Below are positions 8,836 through 17,829 of a stretch of DNA of 64,000 nt, piece by piece. Source of the stretch: an uncultured Prevotella sp. GTDB lineage: Bacteria; Bacteroidota; Bacteroidia; Bacteroidales; Bacteroidaceae. The notes below the pieces were generated by a model. The model was not told where the DNA came from. It made no database searches and saw only the letters and a program-made list of their open reading frames with translations. The translations under genes and the position numbers were made by a program. Every line of letters begins with the position of its first letter. Position 1 is the stretch's first letter. The DNA lies in NCBI GenBank assembly GCA_900771975.1, contig CAAGPV010000035.1, positions 1-64,000 on the forward strand, written 5' to 3'.

Positions 8836-8844
8836 TATACATAT

Positions 8845-9900
8845 ATGGTAAATAACAACAATAGCACAGCCACTCGCATGGTCTGTGCTATTATCTTTGG
8901 CTTGTTTTGCTTTATCTTCCTGTATCGTTATCAGGGGGATATCCTTGTGTTCAAACAGTTTCAGGCTTCTAGGGGAGAAACCCATTATGAAATCTTGTTA
9001 GGGGCATTGCTTGTCACCGTTGTGCTTTTCTTACTGCAAATAGGCATATACTTTATCACAAGGCTAAAGGGAATTTTTCATGCCATCACTTATTTTCCTT
9101 CGCTCATCATCCTCACTTTTTTAACCCAACTGGACACCTTTCATATCTCCTATCGCCCTCAAGGAAATGAATGGATTTGGCAACTGTCTCTGTTGATAGC
9201 TATTTGGGGCATTGTTACATATATTGCTATTCAGTATCAAAAAGTGGAAATTGAAATTCCACACAACGGAATTTTTTCACAACTCACTTTTATCAATCTG
9301 TTCACACTTACCATTCTTATTCTTATCCCGTGCCTAATAGGAAACAATGACAGAATTTTTCATCAACGGATACATCAAGAATATCTCATAGAACAACAGC
9401 AGCCGGATAAAGCATGGCAAATTGGCAAGTACTTGAATCCCGAAAATAAGAACCAAGTCATGATTAACGCTTATTGTCTTATGCAAATGCACCATTTGGG
9501 AGATAGCTTGTTCACACTTCAATTGCCAATGGGAATGACAACCCTTATGCCTAATACAGACAATGGCTATCCATTGGTGTTAAACACACAAGCAATCGTC
9601 AACAAGACAAAACACCATCGGGACTATTTGCTTTCAAAATTTTTGCTCAAGCGAGATTTGGATCATTTTGTTGAGAAACTTCCAAAATGGTATGATTTAA
9701 AGAAAACTCTACCTCAACATTATCGTGAAGCCATGGTTCTTTATACGGCTATAAAGCCCAAGCCCTCATTACATTACGTCAGCGAAGAATTGGAACCAAA
9801 ACTTATAGAATTCCAACAATTAAGACACAAAGGCCATTTTAAAGAACTTAAAGACAAATATGAACACACCTATTGGTACTACTATTATCGTAGCAAGTAG
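8845..9900 (+). CDS. Inner-membrane protein of unknown function (DUF6057-like)
   Basis: 351 aa. Five hydrophobic segments are visible at about 11-30, 45-70, 74-96, 107-128 and 142-165, followed by a soluble ~185-residue C-terminal part. That part is helical and ends in a Tyr-rich stretch (HTYWYYYYRSK). The layout and the end resemble Bacteroidetes DUF6057 proteins, which I recall as longer, so this may be a shortened member. It starts 10 bp after glgB and overlaps the next gene by 41 bp, so it is very likely co-transcribed with both. No catalytic motif is seen. Confidence 0.75.
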   Translation: MVNNNNSTATRMVCAIIFGLFCFIFLYRYQGDILVFKQFQASRGETHYEILLGALLVTVVLFLLQIGIYFITRLKGIFHAITYFPSLIILTFLTQLDTFHISYRPQGNEWIWQLSLLIAIWGIVTYIAIQYQKVEIEIPHNGIFSQLTFINLFTLTILILIPCLIGNNDRIFHQRIHQEYLIEQQQPDKAWQIGKYLNPENKNQVMINAYCLMQMHHLGDSLFTLQLPMGMTTLMPNTDNGYPLVLNTQAIVNKTKHHRDYLLSKFLLKRDLDHFVEKLPKWYDLKKTLPQHYREAMVLYTAIKPKPSLHYVSEELEPKLIEFQQLRHKGHFKELKDKYEHTYWYYYYRSK

Positions 9901-10945
9901 ACGCTTGTGTCTCATTGTGATATTTCTTTTTACTTGCTTTGGACAAAAGTTGTTTGCACAAGAGGGATTATCTTCAATCACAATAAAAGAAATAAAAGCG
10001 CATAAATTCAGAAAGACAGTGCCTCCTGGCAATTACAGTGGCTTGACCAGACTGGGAGGTGAACGCTATGCAGTAGTCGATGACAAGAGCAAGAGTGACG
10101 GTTTTTGGCTTTTTACCATCAAAATCGACTCTATAACAGGAGAAATATTAAACGTAAAAGCTGACACATTCATCTCCTCTCATCAGCCAAATCGGGACGA
10201 AGAAGGTATTGCTTTTGTCCCTTCCAAAAACACTTTGTTCATCTCAGGAGAAGCCCCATCAGAGATAAAAGAATATTATCTGGATGGGCGTATTACTGGA
10301 CAAGGTCTCCATTTGCCTAAAAATATGAGGCAATGTAGGAACAATTACAGTTATGAAAGCTTAACTTATGACAAATTGCGCAATTGCCTTTGGACCGTTT
10401 CAGAAAGCACTTTAAAAGAAGACGGCGCTTGTGCAACTTCAACAAACCACACCATAAACCACCTGCGTCTTCAATGTTACGACCCACAGTCAGGCAATCT
10501 CATCGCTCAATATCCCTATGCAATGGAAGCTCCAACAGTTGAGAAAGCTGCATATTTATATATATTAGGTGTAAGCGAATTGTTGGCACTTGAGAATGGG
10601 CATCTTCTTGTTTTAGAACGAGAAGTGTTCGTACCAAAGAAAAGGGTAGGGGCCTTTGCACGATGTAAGCTCTTTGAAGTAGATGTCACACAAAGTAACC
10701 AAATCAACGAGTCTGTTTCTTTAAGCAATGACACGGTTTCATTTTTACCAAAAAAGCTTGTATGGGAAAAAACAACCCATATAAACCTTTTTCGACAAGA
10801 TTTTGCCAATTATGAAGGAATGACACTTGGGCCTCGTTTGAAAGATGGGAGACAAACTATTCTTTTATGTTCAGACTCTCAAAACGGGCAATCTGGAATA
10901 TTACGCGATTGGTTTTTATCCTTAATTATAGAACCCCAAAAATGA
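9860..10945 (+). CDS. Esterase-like phytase-family beta-propeller protein, exported
   Basis: 361 aa. The family is recognised by NYSGLTRLGGERYAVVDDKS near the start, RDEEGIAFVPSKNTLFISGE, YSYESLTYD, WTVSESTL and, at the end, NYEGMTLGPRLKDGRQTILLCSDSQ. These are the repeated blades of the 'esterase-like activity of phytase' family (PF13449). A hydrophobic stretch at residues 14-33 ending in FAQ is a signal peptide preceded by an unusually long n-region. No other Met is available before it, so the start inside the previous gene is kept. A periplasmic or surface phosphoesterase role is likely, with the substrate unknown. Confidence 0.87.
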   Translation: MNTPIGTTIIVASRRLCLIVIFLFTCFGQKLFAQEGLSSITIKEIKAHKFRKTVPPGNYSGLTRLGGERYAVVDDKSKSDGFWLFTIKIDSITGEILNVKADTFISSHQPNRDEEGIAFVPSKNTLFISGEAPSEIKEYYLDGRITGQGLHLPKNMRQCRNNYSYESLTYDKLRNCLWTVSESTLKEDGACATSTNHTINHLRLQCYDPQSGNLIAQYPYAMEAPTVEKAAYLYILGVSELLALENGHLLVLEREVFVPKKRVGAFARCKLFEVDVTQSNQINESVSLSNDTVSFLPKKLVWEKTTHINLFRQDFANYEGMTLGPRLKDGRQTILLCSDSQNGQSGILRDWFLSLIIEPQK

Positions 10946-10985
10946 ATAAAAGTCAACTATCCGTCCCAGTCCATTCATTCCTGCA

Positions 10986-11013
10986 ATGCTATATATCAGC
11001 ATAACAGTTTTTT
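10986..11013 (+). terminator. Weak terminator after the glgB operon
   Basis: Short stem ATGCT/AGCAT (10986-10990 with 10998-11002) followed by a run of six T at 11008-11013. The stem is only 5 bp, so confidence is low. Confidence 0.35.
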
Positions 11014-11024
11014 CATATAAAATG

Positions 11025-11056
11025 TTTGTAGATATAAAAGAATTGGTCTATCTTTG
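11025..11056 (+). promoter_or_regulatory. Promoter of the endonuclease gene
   Basis: TTTG (11025-11028), 20-bp spacer, TATCTTTG (11049-11056), 38 bp before the ATG at 11095. Confidence 0.72.
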
Positions 11057-11094
11057 CAACCTAAGTTCCGTAGAAACAATTAAATGAAATATTT

Positions 11095-12624
11095 ATGAAT
11101 AAGACTTTAAAACGTTTATCGCTGATGATGATGCTTGCAACTGTCTGTACACAGAGTTGGGGTATAGATAGGCAGACACTCATTAATTATGCTCAATCAT
11201 TAAAAGGGAAAAGCAAGGCAGAATTAAAGTCAGCTTTACATGATTTGATTCAGCCCAAAAAGATCCTTGATTATGGAAGTGGTAATGGGCATACATGGTA
11301 TGGGTTCTATTATAGTGACCGTATTGCTTCCACCAATGAATGTATTAATCGGTATAGTAACAAAAAATTCTATTTCCCGTCTAATTATAAATACAGTGCG
11401 TTGTCGGGAATGAATATAGAGCACAGTTTTCCTAAAAGTTGGTGGGGTGGAGCCAAGAACAAAGCATATCAAGATTTATACCATCTTTACCCATCGGATT
11501 CCAAAGCCAATTCTAGCAAAAGCAATTATCCTATGGGAATTGTAACCAATGTTAAATCGGAAGATGAGGGATATGACAAAGTCGGTACGGGCACCATCAA
11601 CGGGAAAGACAACGTACAATGCTGGGAGCCAGGAGACAGTTTCAAAGGAGACTTCTCGAGAACCTATTTCTATATGGCCGTAACTTACTCGAATCTAACG
11701 TATGAAAAGACCGGACTTCTTACAATGTCAAACGAGAGCTATCCAGGCTTAAAGCCTTGGGCTTCTTCACTCTACATACAATGGGGCAAGCTAGACCTTA
11801 TCGATGCTACTGAACGTGCGCGCAATAATGCAGTCGCTTCCATTGAAGGGAACCGCAACCTGTTTATCGATTTCCCTAATTTGGCCGATTATATATGGGG
11901 AGATAGCGTGGATGTTGCCTTTAACCCTGAGACAACCATAACAACAGCAGATGACGACATGCGGTATATGAGTGTTGATCCAATCATCCCGGACCAACCA
12001 GATGAGCCCAACGACTCATCGGCTATCATATTTAAAAAAACCGAGACTATAACTTCCGGACAAACTTATCTATTTGTTGCAAATAATAATGGACAACTTT
12101 ATGCCGCTGCGCCCGTAAACAACAGCGGAAAAGAATACGGCTACCTATACGGCAGAAAAGTTGTAGACAAAGATGGAGTTATTAGTTTACCAAGTGATAC
12201 TTTGGCATTTGTCCTTGAAGAATCGGGCGATGGCTACTTGATAAAAGACTCTAAACAGCGCTATTTATATCATAAAGGCACATACACAAGTTTTAATGTT
12301 AGCAACGATGTTAGCGAAGCTTCGGTTTGGACTTTTGCAAAACAAGACGACAATACGTTCAAAATAACCAATTCTTCAGATAATTACTATATTCAATATA
12401 GTGCAAAATATGTGTCATTTGGCTGCTATAAAGACTTACAGGGAGTATTACCTTCTTTATACATAAAGGAAAATACTGCTGACAACATACATTTTACACA
12501 TCTTGACCATAGCGCTGTTCAAACAAAAGTTTACAATTTGCAAGGTCAATACTTGGGGAACGACATACAACATCTACCTACAGGCTTGTATATTATAAAT
12601 GGGAAAAAATTACTCATAAAATAA
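11095..12624 (+). CDS. Secreted endonuclease I family nuclease with C-terminal sorting-type domain
   Basis: 509 aa. Residues 1-23 are a signal peptide. About 25-290 form the endonuclease I (EndA/NucM, beta-beta-alpha metal) domain. It has the catalytic motif NIEHSFPKSWWG (H110), DLYHLYPSDSKANSSKSNYP and FKGDFSRTYFYMA. A middle part (310-480) is a beta-rich domain of unclear family. The last ~35 residues (VYNLQGQYLGND, LPTGLYIINGKK) match the end of type IX secretion sorting domains of Bacteroidetes. The enzyme is thus expected outside the cell or on its surface, degrading DNA or RNA for nutrients or biofilm turnover. It is a single gene with its own promoter. Confidence 0.92.
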   Translation: MNKTLKRLSLMMMLATVCTQSWGIDRQTLINYAQSLKGKSKAELKSALHDLIQPKKILDYGSGNGHTWYGFYYSDRIASTNECINRYSNKKFYFPSNYKYSALSGMNIEHSFPKSWWGGAKNKAYQDLYHLYPSDSKANSSKSNYPMGIVTNVKSEDEGYDKVGTGTINGKDNVQCWEPGDSFKGDFSRTYFYMAVTYSNLTYEKTGLLTMSNESYPGLKPWASSLYIQWGKLDLIDATERARNNAVASIEGNRNLFIDFPNLADYIWGDSVDVAFNPETTITTADDDMRYMSVDPIIPDQPDEPNDSSAIIFKKTETITSGQTYLFVANNNGQLYAAAPVNNSGKEYGYLYGRKVVDKDGVISLPSDTLAFVLEESGDGYLIKDSKQRYLYHKGTYTSFNVSNDVSEASVWTFAKQDDNTFKITNSSDNYYIQYSAKYVSFGCYKDLQGVLPSLYIKENTADNIHFTHLDHSAVQTKVYNLQGQYLGNDIQHLPTGLYIINGKKLLIK

Positions 12625-12633
12625 AAACAACGC

Positions 12634-12771
12634 TAACTTTGAATCTTGAACAGTTAAAAATTATTCTCTGAAGAATTCAAAAGGCTGTTTCTAACAGCAT
12701 TAGAATGTGTGAATAAAGACGATGAAAGCATCCTTAGCATTTACTAATTGTTGAGGATGCTTTCTTGGTAT
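12634..12771 (+). ncRNA. Candidate small RNA (promoter, hairpins, terminator)
   Basis: Just after the endonuclease gene stands TAACTTTG (12634-12641), a -7 box without a clear -33 box. Downstream is a tight hairpin GCTGTT-TCT-AACAGC (12684-12698), then an 11-bp perfect stem at 12724-12734/12754-12764. A transcript of about 120 nt would fit. No known RNA family is recognised, so the parts may equally be unrelated. Confidence 0.25.
12724..12764 (+). terminator. Hairpin, likely terminator
   Basis: GAAAGCATCCT (12724-12734) pairs perfectly with AGGATGCTTTC (12754-12764), with a 19-nt loop. The tail is only weakly T-rich. It would end the endonuclease transcript or the candidate small RNA. Confidence 0.5.
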
Positions 12772-12983
12772 AATTACATATGGACATTGTCGATGACCGC
12801 ATCAAACCTCCATAATTAACGTTTACACTTATATACATCAATTCATTGAATACTCTCACACAGTCTATCATTTGCTAAAGCCCAAATCTATAGTTTTCCA
12901 TACCCCATTATTTTTTATAATGGGCATTATGATAAATAGACAAAGTGGGGGATAGAATATTTTGAAGGAATCGCCAAGATGGC
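12772..12983. other. Convergent intergenic region
   Basis: No gene is seen between the hairpin above and the stop of the TRIC gene. At 12904-12924 there is an 8-bp stem (CCCATTAT/ATAATGGG) with a loop of five T. It may end the leftward operon, although it lacks a T tail on that strand. Confidence 0.4.
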
Positions 12984-13616
12984 TCATTTTGGAGGCTCAC
13001 GCAATATGGGAAGGGAAATGTGATAGCGAACAGCCAAAAATCTTATCAAGCAAATAAAAAGAAAAACCGTTATAACGATAACGGGCAAAGGAATTGCAAA
13101 ATAAGACATAAACCAATAAAGCAATCCTCCCGCAACACTTGCCATCGCATAAATATCCCTTTTAAATATTACAGGCACATTATTTAGAAGCACATCACGT
13201 ATAACTCCTCCGGCTGCTCCAGTTATGCAACCCATAATAATGGCCACCCAAAAAGGATATCCAAAAGCTATCGTTTTTTGTAGTCCAGCTATTGTAAACA
13301 AAGCCAAACCCAAAGTATCGAATGCAAACCAAGCATTGTCTAACCGTCGCATAAGACGACCAAACAAGATGACAAAAAGTAATGCCGCAGCAGTACAAAG
13401 AACATACATCGTATTTGTCATCCAAAAAGGTGTTGCACCAAGCATTAAATCTCTAATGGTTCCGCCCCCTATCGCAACAGCAAATCCACATACATAGCCT
13501 CCAAATAGATCAAAATTTTTGGCTGCTGCATGACGAATTCCAGAAATAGCAAAAGCAAAAGTACCTAAAAACTCTATTATCTGCTGAAGAAAATGAAGTA
13601 AATGAGGATCAGACAT
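12984..13616 (-). CDS. Trimeric intracellular cation channel (TRIC/UPF0126) family protein
   Basis: 210-aa integral membrane protein with about seven hydrophobic segments. It is built from two UPF0126 repeats, each with the family's glycine-rich kink: AIGGGTIRDLMLGATPFW in the first and TGAAGGVIRDVLLNNVP in the second. Prokaryotic TRIC homologues form homotrimeric monovalent cation channels; the E. coli relatives YicG and YadS are barely characterised. It is the last gene of a leftward run, 18 bp after the 2-hydroxyacid dehydrogenase gene. No functional link to that enzyme is known to me. Confidence 0.93.
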   Translation of the reverse strand: MSDPHLLHFLQQIIEFLGTFAFAISGIRHAAAKNFDLFGGYVCGFAVAIGGGTIRDLMLGATPFWMTNTMYVLCTAAALLFVILFGRLMRRLDNAWFAFDTLGLALFTIAGLQKTIAFGYPFWVAIIMGCITGAAGGVIRDVLLNNVPVIFKRDIYAMASVAGGLLYWFMSYFAIPLPVIVITVFLFICLIRFLAVRYHISLPILREPPK

Positions 13617-13634
13617 TACCTGTTGTTTAACGTT

Positions 13635-14591
13635 TTATGCATTTACTTGATTCTTCGGCTTTCCCTCCAGAAAAGCTTTCAAGTTATCGACCGCAATATC
13701 CATAAGCCTTAAACGAGCTGCACGACTTGCCCAGGCAATATGTGGAGTTATGAAAGCATTTGGAGCTGACAAAATAGAAGTTTGCTCAACCGGAGGCTCT
13801 TCCTCCATCACATCTGCGCAATATGCACCTATGTGCCCCGAAGAAAGGGCCTTTGCTACCGCATTGGTATCTATAAGAGCTCCTCTTGCAGTATTAATAA
13901 GAATAACACCTTTTCGCATATATGATATAGCCTTTTCATTTATCAAATGGAAATTGTCATTGGTAAGTGGACAATGTAAAGAGATAACATCACTTGAAGC
14001 AAACAATCCTTCAATCGTAGATTTTTTTACATAATCAGGCAAACTCCCAATCGTCTTTGAAGTTGCTGCTATAACTTCCATGCCAAATGCATGTGCAATC
14101 TGTGCTACTTGACGGCCTATGTTTCCGAATCCAACAATCCCAATGGTTTTCCCAGCCAGTTCTAACAAAGGCGTATTCCAATAACAGAAATCAGGGCAAT
14201 GGCTCCATACGCCAGAACGGCTTTCTTTCGCATAATGAGATACAGAATTGGTTAAATTCAGTAACAACGCAAAAGCGTGTTGTGCCACACTCATCGTACT
14301 GTAGGCAGGAATATTGGAAACAACAATATTCCTTTGACTTGCTGCTTCCAAATCAATATTGTTATAGCCCGTGGCCAATTCTCCAATATACCGGAGCTTA
14401 GGAAGTTGTTCCAATATCTCGCTTGTTATTTTAATTTTATTTATTAATATTGCATCTGCATCTTTTGCCCGATTAACTACTTCCTCCTGAGGCGTCCTTT
14501 CATAAATTATTAGCTCTCCAAAATTTTCAAATTGTTCCCATGACAAATCACCGGGATTTACTGCATGTGCATCTAAATCAACGATTTTCAT
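13635..14591 (-). CDS. D-2-hydroxyacid dehydrogenase (glycerate/hydroxypyruvate reductase type)
   Basis: NAD(P)-dependent oxidoreductase of D-2-hydroxyacids, probably glycerate/hydroxypyruvate. The start at 14591 gives 318 aa beginning MKIVDLDAHAVNPGD, the usual family N-terminus. An upstream in-frame ATG (14639) would overlap rarA and add 16 atypical residues. The Rossmann motif is GIVGFGNIGRQ. Catalytic Arg lies in INTARG, Glu in ADVMEEEPP and His in PHIAW. The substrate is inferred from resemblance to hydroxypyruvate reductases and is not certain. It lies between rarA and the TRIC gene in a leftward operon. Confidence 0.92.
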   Translation of the reverse strand: MKIVDLDAHAVNPGDLSWEQFENFGELIIYERTPQEEVVNRAKDADAILINKIKITSEILEQLPKLRYIGELATGYNNIDLEAASQRNIVVSNIPAYSTMSVAQHAFALLLNLTNSVSHYAKESRSGVWSHCPDFCYWNTPLLELAGKTIGIVGFGNIGRQVAQIAHAFGMEVIAATSKTIGSLPDYVKKSTIEGLFASSDVISLHCPLTNDNFHLINEKAISYMRKGVILINTARGALIDTNAVAKALSSGHIGAYCADVMEEEPPVEQTSILSAPNAFITPHIAWASRAARLRLMDIAVDNLKAFLEGKPKNQVNA

Positions 14592-14628
14592 ATATTTATT
14601 TGTTTCATTAATATTAAGTAGCCTACTA

Positions 14629-15900
14629 TTAGTCTTCAAATCTCTCGTTCCACAATTTCCTCATTTGCTGACGAGAACGGTCTTCTTGGGAGTTTGGTTG
14701 TGGATGCCACAAGCGCAACCCTTTCAAAGAGGCAGGAAGATACTGTTGCTCAACAAAATGATTGGGAAAATCATGAGGATATTTATAACCATCACTATAG
14801 CCTAATTCTTCCATAAGTTTTGTTGGCGCATTCCGCAAATGTAAAGGAACAGGTTCGTTACCAGTCTCTCTAACTATCTGTAAAGCGGAATTGACTGCAA
14901 GATACGCAGAATTGCTTTTGGGACTGGTTGCAAGATAAACCACAGCTTCAGCCAACGGTATACGGCCTTCCGGCCATCCTATTTTCATTACAGCATCAAA
15001 GGCCGCATTGGCCAATAACAATGCATTAGGATTAGCCAGCCCTATATCTTCAGCAGCACTGATTACAACACGTCGTGCTATAAATTGCGGATCTTCTCCC
15101 CCTTCAATCATTCGGGCCATCCAGTACAACGCTGCATCAGGATCGCTGCCACGAATACTTTTTATAAAGGCTGAAATAATGTCATAATGCATTTCTCCAT
15201 CTTTATCATAGGCCAACGGGGTTTGTTGTAAACATTCCTCTACATACTTATCTGAAATAACTATCTTGTCAGATTTTCTCGCTTCTACAACGAGTTCCAA
15301 TATATTCAATAACTTTCGCGCATCTCCCCCACTATACCTTAACAACGCTCCTGTTTCTTTTAACTGTATATCAAGTTCCGATAAATAATGATCTTCTTTC
15401 AAAGCTCTGTCAAGAACCATCAGAAGATCTTCTTTGCATAAGCTTTTTAAGACATACAATTGACAACGTGAAAGTAATGGTCGTATGACTTCGAAAGAAG
15501 GATTTTCTGTAGTTGCACCAATAAGCGTCACTATACCTTTTTCAACTGCGCCAAGCAAGGAATCTTGTTGAGATTTTGAGAATCTATGTATTTCATCTAT
15601 AAACAAGATTGGCGAACGAGAATCGAAAAATTGATTTTGCTTTGCCTTTTGTATAACTTCACGAACATCTTTCACGCCACTTGTTACAGCAGAAAGAGTA
15701 TAAAATGGAGCTTCCAATTGATTTGCGATTATTTGAGCCAACGTGGTCTTACCAACTCCAGGAGGCCCCCAAAGAATAAAGGATGTAATATGACCACTGT
15801 CTATCATTTTACGCAAGACAGCACCTTCCCCAACTATTTGTTTTTGCCCAACATATTGGTCAAGCGTGTGGGGTCTCATTCGCTCTGCTAATGGTTCCAT
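14629..15900 (-). CDS. rarA: Replication-associated recombination protein A (RarA/MgsA AAA+ ATPase)
   Basis: 423 aa, normal length. AAA+ clamp-loader-like ATPase that acts at stalled replication forks as a tetramer. Motifs: LAERMRPHTLDQYVGQ at the N-terminus, Walker A GPPGVGKTT, Walker B LFIDEIHRF, sensor GATTENPSFE with SRC, and the C-terminal MgsA domain with GSDPDAALYWMARMIEGGED and AAEDIGLANPNAL. First gene of a leftward operon. TATCTTTG on the minus strand (15916-15909) lies 8 bp upstream of the ATG, so the mRNA leader is very short or absent. Confidence 0.96.
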   Translation of the reverse strand: MEPLAERMRPHTLDQYVGQKQIVGEGAVLRKMIDSGHITSFILWGPPGVGKTTLAQIIANQLEAPFYTLSAVTSGVKDVREVIQKAKQNQFFDSRSPILFIDEIHRFSKSQQDSLLGAVEKGIVTLIGATTENPSFEVIRPLLSRCQLYVLKSLCKEDLLMVLDRALKEDHYLSELDIQLKETGALLRYSGGDARKLLNILELVVEARKSDKIVISDKYVEECLQQTPLAYDKDGEMHYDIISAFIKSIRGSDPDAALYWMARMIEGGEDPQFIARRVVISAAEDIGLANPNALLLANAAFDAVMKIGWPEGRIPLAEAVVYLATSPKSNSAYLAVNSALQIVRETGNEPVPLHLRNAPTKLMEELGYSDGYKYPHDFPNHFVEQQYLPASLKGLRLWHPQPNSQEDRSRQQMRKLWNERFED

Positions 15901-15986
15901 ATTTTTGGCAAAGATAAGTAAAAGTTATGAGTTTTAAAACTTGCTTTTGCTCTTTTTTAACCAGAGCAAAAAAAAAACTATAAAAG

Positions 15987-16018
15987 TTTGCAAGTTAACG
16001 TTTAAGTACTTACTTTTG
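15987..16018 (+). promoter_or_regulatory. Promoter of the 16061 gene
   Basis: TTTG (15987-15990), 20-bp spacer, TACTTTTG (16011-16018). It lies inside the first 40 codons of the longer open frame starting at 15941, which argues for the later ATG at 16061. Confidence 0.7.
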
Positions 16019-16060
16019 CACCGCTATCAAAGGATAGACTGTAAAGAACAAAACTATTAT

Positions 16061-16882
16061 ATGGAAAAGAATAGCCAAAAGACACTAACACTTAAGACTC
16101 TTAACAAAAGTAATGTTTGGGATATACAGGAAAATGACATTTTCCGATTATGGAGTGGCGCACAAAGAGATGCAGATTTAAAAGATAATGCTAAGCATTA
16201 TATGGACATCATTCGTAGTGCCTTCACCGTTGAAGAAATAAAAATTGACAGGCCTGAGATTATTAAAAAATATGAAGCTCGTGGTTGCAAAATTGGAGAA
16301 TTGCGAGTAGATGATGATCAAATACAAAAATGGGCTATCAAGAAAAAGCCTATTTTGCGTGTAACTGACCTTACCTATGAGAATATTCACCACATATCAG
16401 CCCAAAAACTTATTGAAGTTCTTGATAGAAATTTCGGAGGCGGATGGGAAAGTTTACCACAAAGCATTCAAGACATTATAGAAAGTGGATTTGACATTAG
16501 CACCACTACCCTTCCTAAAGACCGGCTAAAGAAAAAGGGAAGCATGTATGACAAAAAGGTACAAGACGGTTATGAAGTTTTGGAAATCCCTAAAGGTTTA
16601 TGGGTAGAAGCTATTTTTGCGAAAGAAAAACCAAAGATGATTAAACCACACATGGAGATAAAGGCCTCTCACGAAGAAAATTTCAACCATGAGACCGTAG
16701 ATGACAATAGCGATGACGACGATGCACTGTTAGATGCAAAAGAGTCCTACAACGAAGAAGACGACGATGATACTTTTGATGAAGACAAACTAACTGAAGA
16801 AAGTTATCGTACTACTTTCGATGAAAATCCAGAAGATTTAGATCTTGCTGCCGAAGACATTGCAGAAGAAGACAGTTATTAA
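16061..16882 (+). CDS. Conserved-looking protein of unknown function with acidic tail
   Basis: 273 aa. The ATG at 16061 is chosen over 15941 because the promoter lies between them and the extra 40 residues are non-native in look. Residues 1-190 appear folded (alpha/beta, charged, no signal peptide, no membrane segment). One sub-region, QKLIEVLDRNFGGGWESLPQSIQDIIESGF, is probably helical. Residues 205-273 are strongly acidic with runs of Asp and Glu (DDNSDDDDALLD, EEDDDDTFDED). This kind of tail is often seen in proteins contacting nucleic-acid-binding partners or ribosomes, but that is a guess. It is followed by a lipoprotein gene 37 bp away, with a shared terminator. Confidence 0.75.
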   Translation: MEKNSQKTLTLKTLNKSNVWDIQENDIFRLWSGAQRDADLKDNAKHYMDIIRSAFTVEEIKIDRPEIIKKYEARGCKIGELRVDDDQIQKWAIKKKPILRVTDLTYENIHHISAQKLIEVLDRNFGGGWESLPQSIQDIIESGFDISTTTLPKDRLKKKGSMYDKKVQDGYEVLEIPKGLWVEAIFAKEKPKMIKPHMEIKASHEENFNHETVDDNSDDDDALLDAKESYNEEDDDDTFDEDKLTEESYRTTFDENPEDLDLAAEDIAEEDSY

Positions 16883-16919
16883 AATATATCGTTTAGTCAA
16901 ACATTATAGAAAATAAACT

Positions 16920-17612
16920 ATGAAAAAATTATTACTGTTATCTATTGTCGTTTTGGCTATGGCAAGTTGTGGAAACAATAACAAGCCACAAACAAATGCA
17001 GATTCTACGAATATAGCCACTACCGACAGTAGCTTAACTGATGACGTAGATACTGGAATGGGCGACTCCATACAATCTGCCATTAAGCAATTGAGCTCTA
17101 AAATCAATGCCAAAGATTCTGATAAATTTCAAGTGGCTTTGGCAAATATTCAACAGAAAATTGCAGAATTGGCAAAAACCGACCCCGAAGCAGCAAAGAA
17201 ATATATACATTCGTTGCAGTCATGGATTAAAGAAAACTCAGAAAAAATCAAAACTGTAACCAATGGAAATGATATTGCCAATGCTGCTATTAACGCTCTT
17301 GTAACAACCCCTGCCGAGCAACTGGTAAACACCTTGAAATCAACGGGGGATGTAGCAAAAGTTATTGGCGAAAATGTTGCAAGCAATACCAAGAATAAAG
17401 TTAATGCTGTTGCAAAAGAAGCCCAAAGCCAGGTAGAGCAAAAAGCAGTAGATGCTATCAACAAGGCAAAAGGTGCAACAATTGACAAAGCCAATGACGC
17501 TGCAGCAAAAAGAAAACAAAAAGTAGAAGAAGAAGTGAATAAAGGACGTCAAAAGGCGAATGATGACATCAACAATGCTACAAATAAAGCATTAAAAGGC
17601 TTGGGCATCTAA
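16920..17612 (+). CDS. Helical lipoprotein, function unknown
   Basis: 230 aa. Signal peptide with lipobox AMASCGNN (Cys at about 17), then a Ser/Thr/Asp linker (20-50). Residues 55-225 are Ala- and Lys-rich with no Pro after the first third. They form long amphipathic helices with repeated KANDA- and VEEEVNKG-like patterns, probably coiled coil. Composition resembles apolipoprotein- or LEA-like helical proteins. A periplasmic or outer-membrane-anchored rod is plausible. It ends in a very strong terminator. Confidence 0.8.
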   Translation: MKKLLLLSIVVLAMASCGNNNKPQTNADSTNIATTDSSLTDDVDTGMGDSIQSAIKQLSSKINAKDSDKFQVALANIQQKIAELAKTDPEAAKKYIHSLQSWIKENSEKIKTVTNGNDIANAAINALVTTPAEQLVNTLKSTGDVAKVIGENVASNTKNKVNAVAKEAQSQVEQKAVDAINKAKGATIDKANDAAAKRKQKVEEEVNKGRQKANDDINNATNKALKGLGI

Positions 17613-17629
17613 CCTTAAATCTTTTAAAG

Positions 17630-17681
17630 AATTAATTAACGGCCTATTATAAATTTGCCTATAATAGGCCGTTAATTAATT
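17630..17681 (+). terminator. Strong terminator (22-bp stem)
   Basis: Perfect inverted repeat: 17630-17651 pairs with 17660-17681, loop of 8 nt. The arms contain TTAATTAACGG/CCGTTAATTAA. The stem is unusually long and A/T-flanked, so it may work in both directions. Confidence 0.85.
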
Positions 17682-17800
17682 GAAGAGTGTATCACATCAA
17701 ACTTCTTATTCCTGCTAATCGTAAAACCATTGACCCTTGTTGCAGAAAGAAGTCAACCTTGTTTTATATATTTTAAAGCTAATTATTAAAAAAGAAATAG

Positions 17801-17808
17801 TATCTTTG
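17801..17808 (+). promoter_or_regulatory. Promoter -7 box for the 17830 gene
   Basis: TATCTTTG, 21 bp before the ATG at 17830; no good TTTG at -33. Confidence 0.5.
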
Positions 17809-17829
17809 CAACATAATTACGCATAATAT

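Noticed and set aside
15941..16060. Upstream start of the acidic-tail protein
   Set aside because: A consensus promoter (15987-16018) lies within these 40 codons, so they are probably not in the mRNA.
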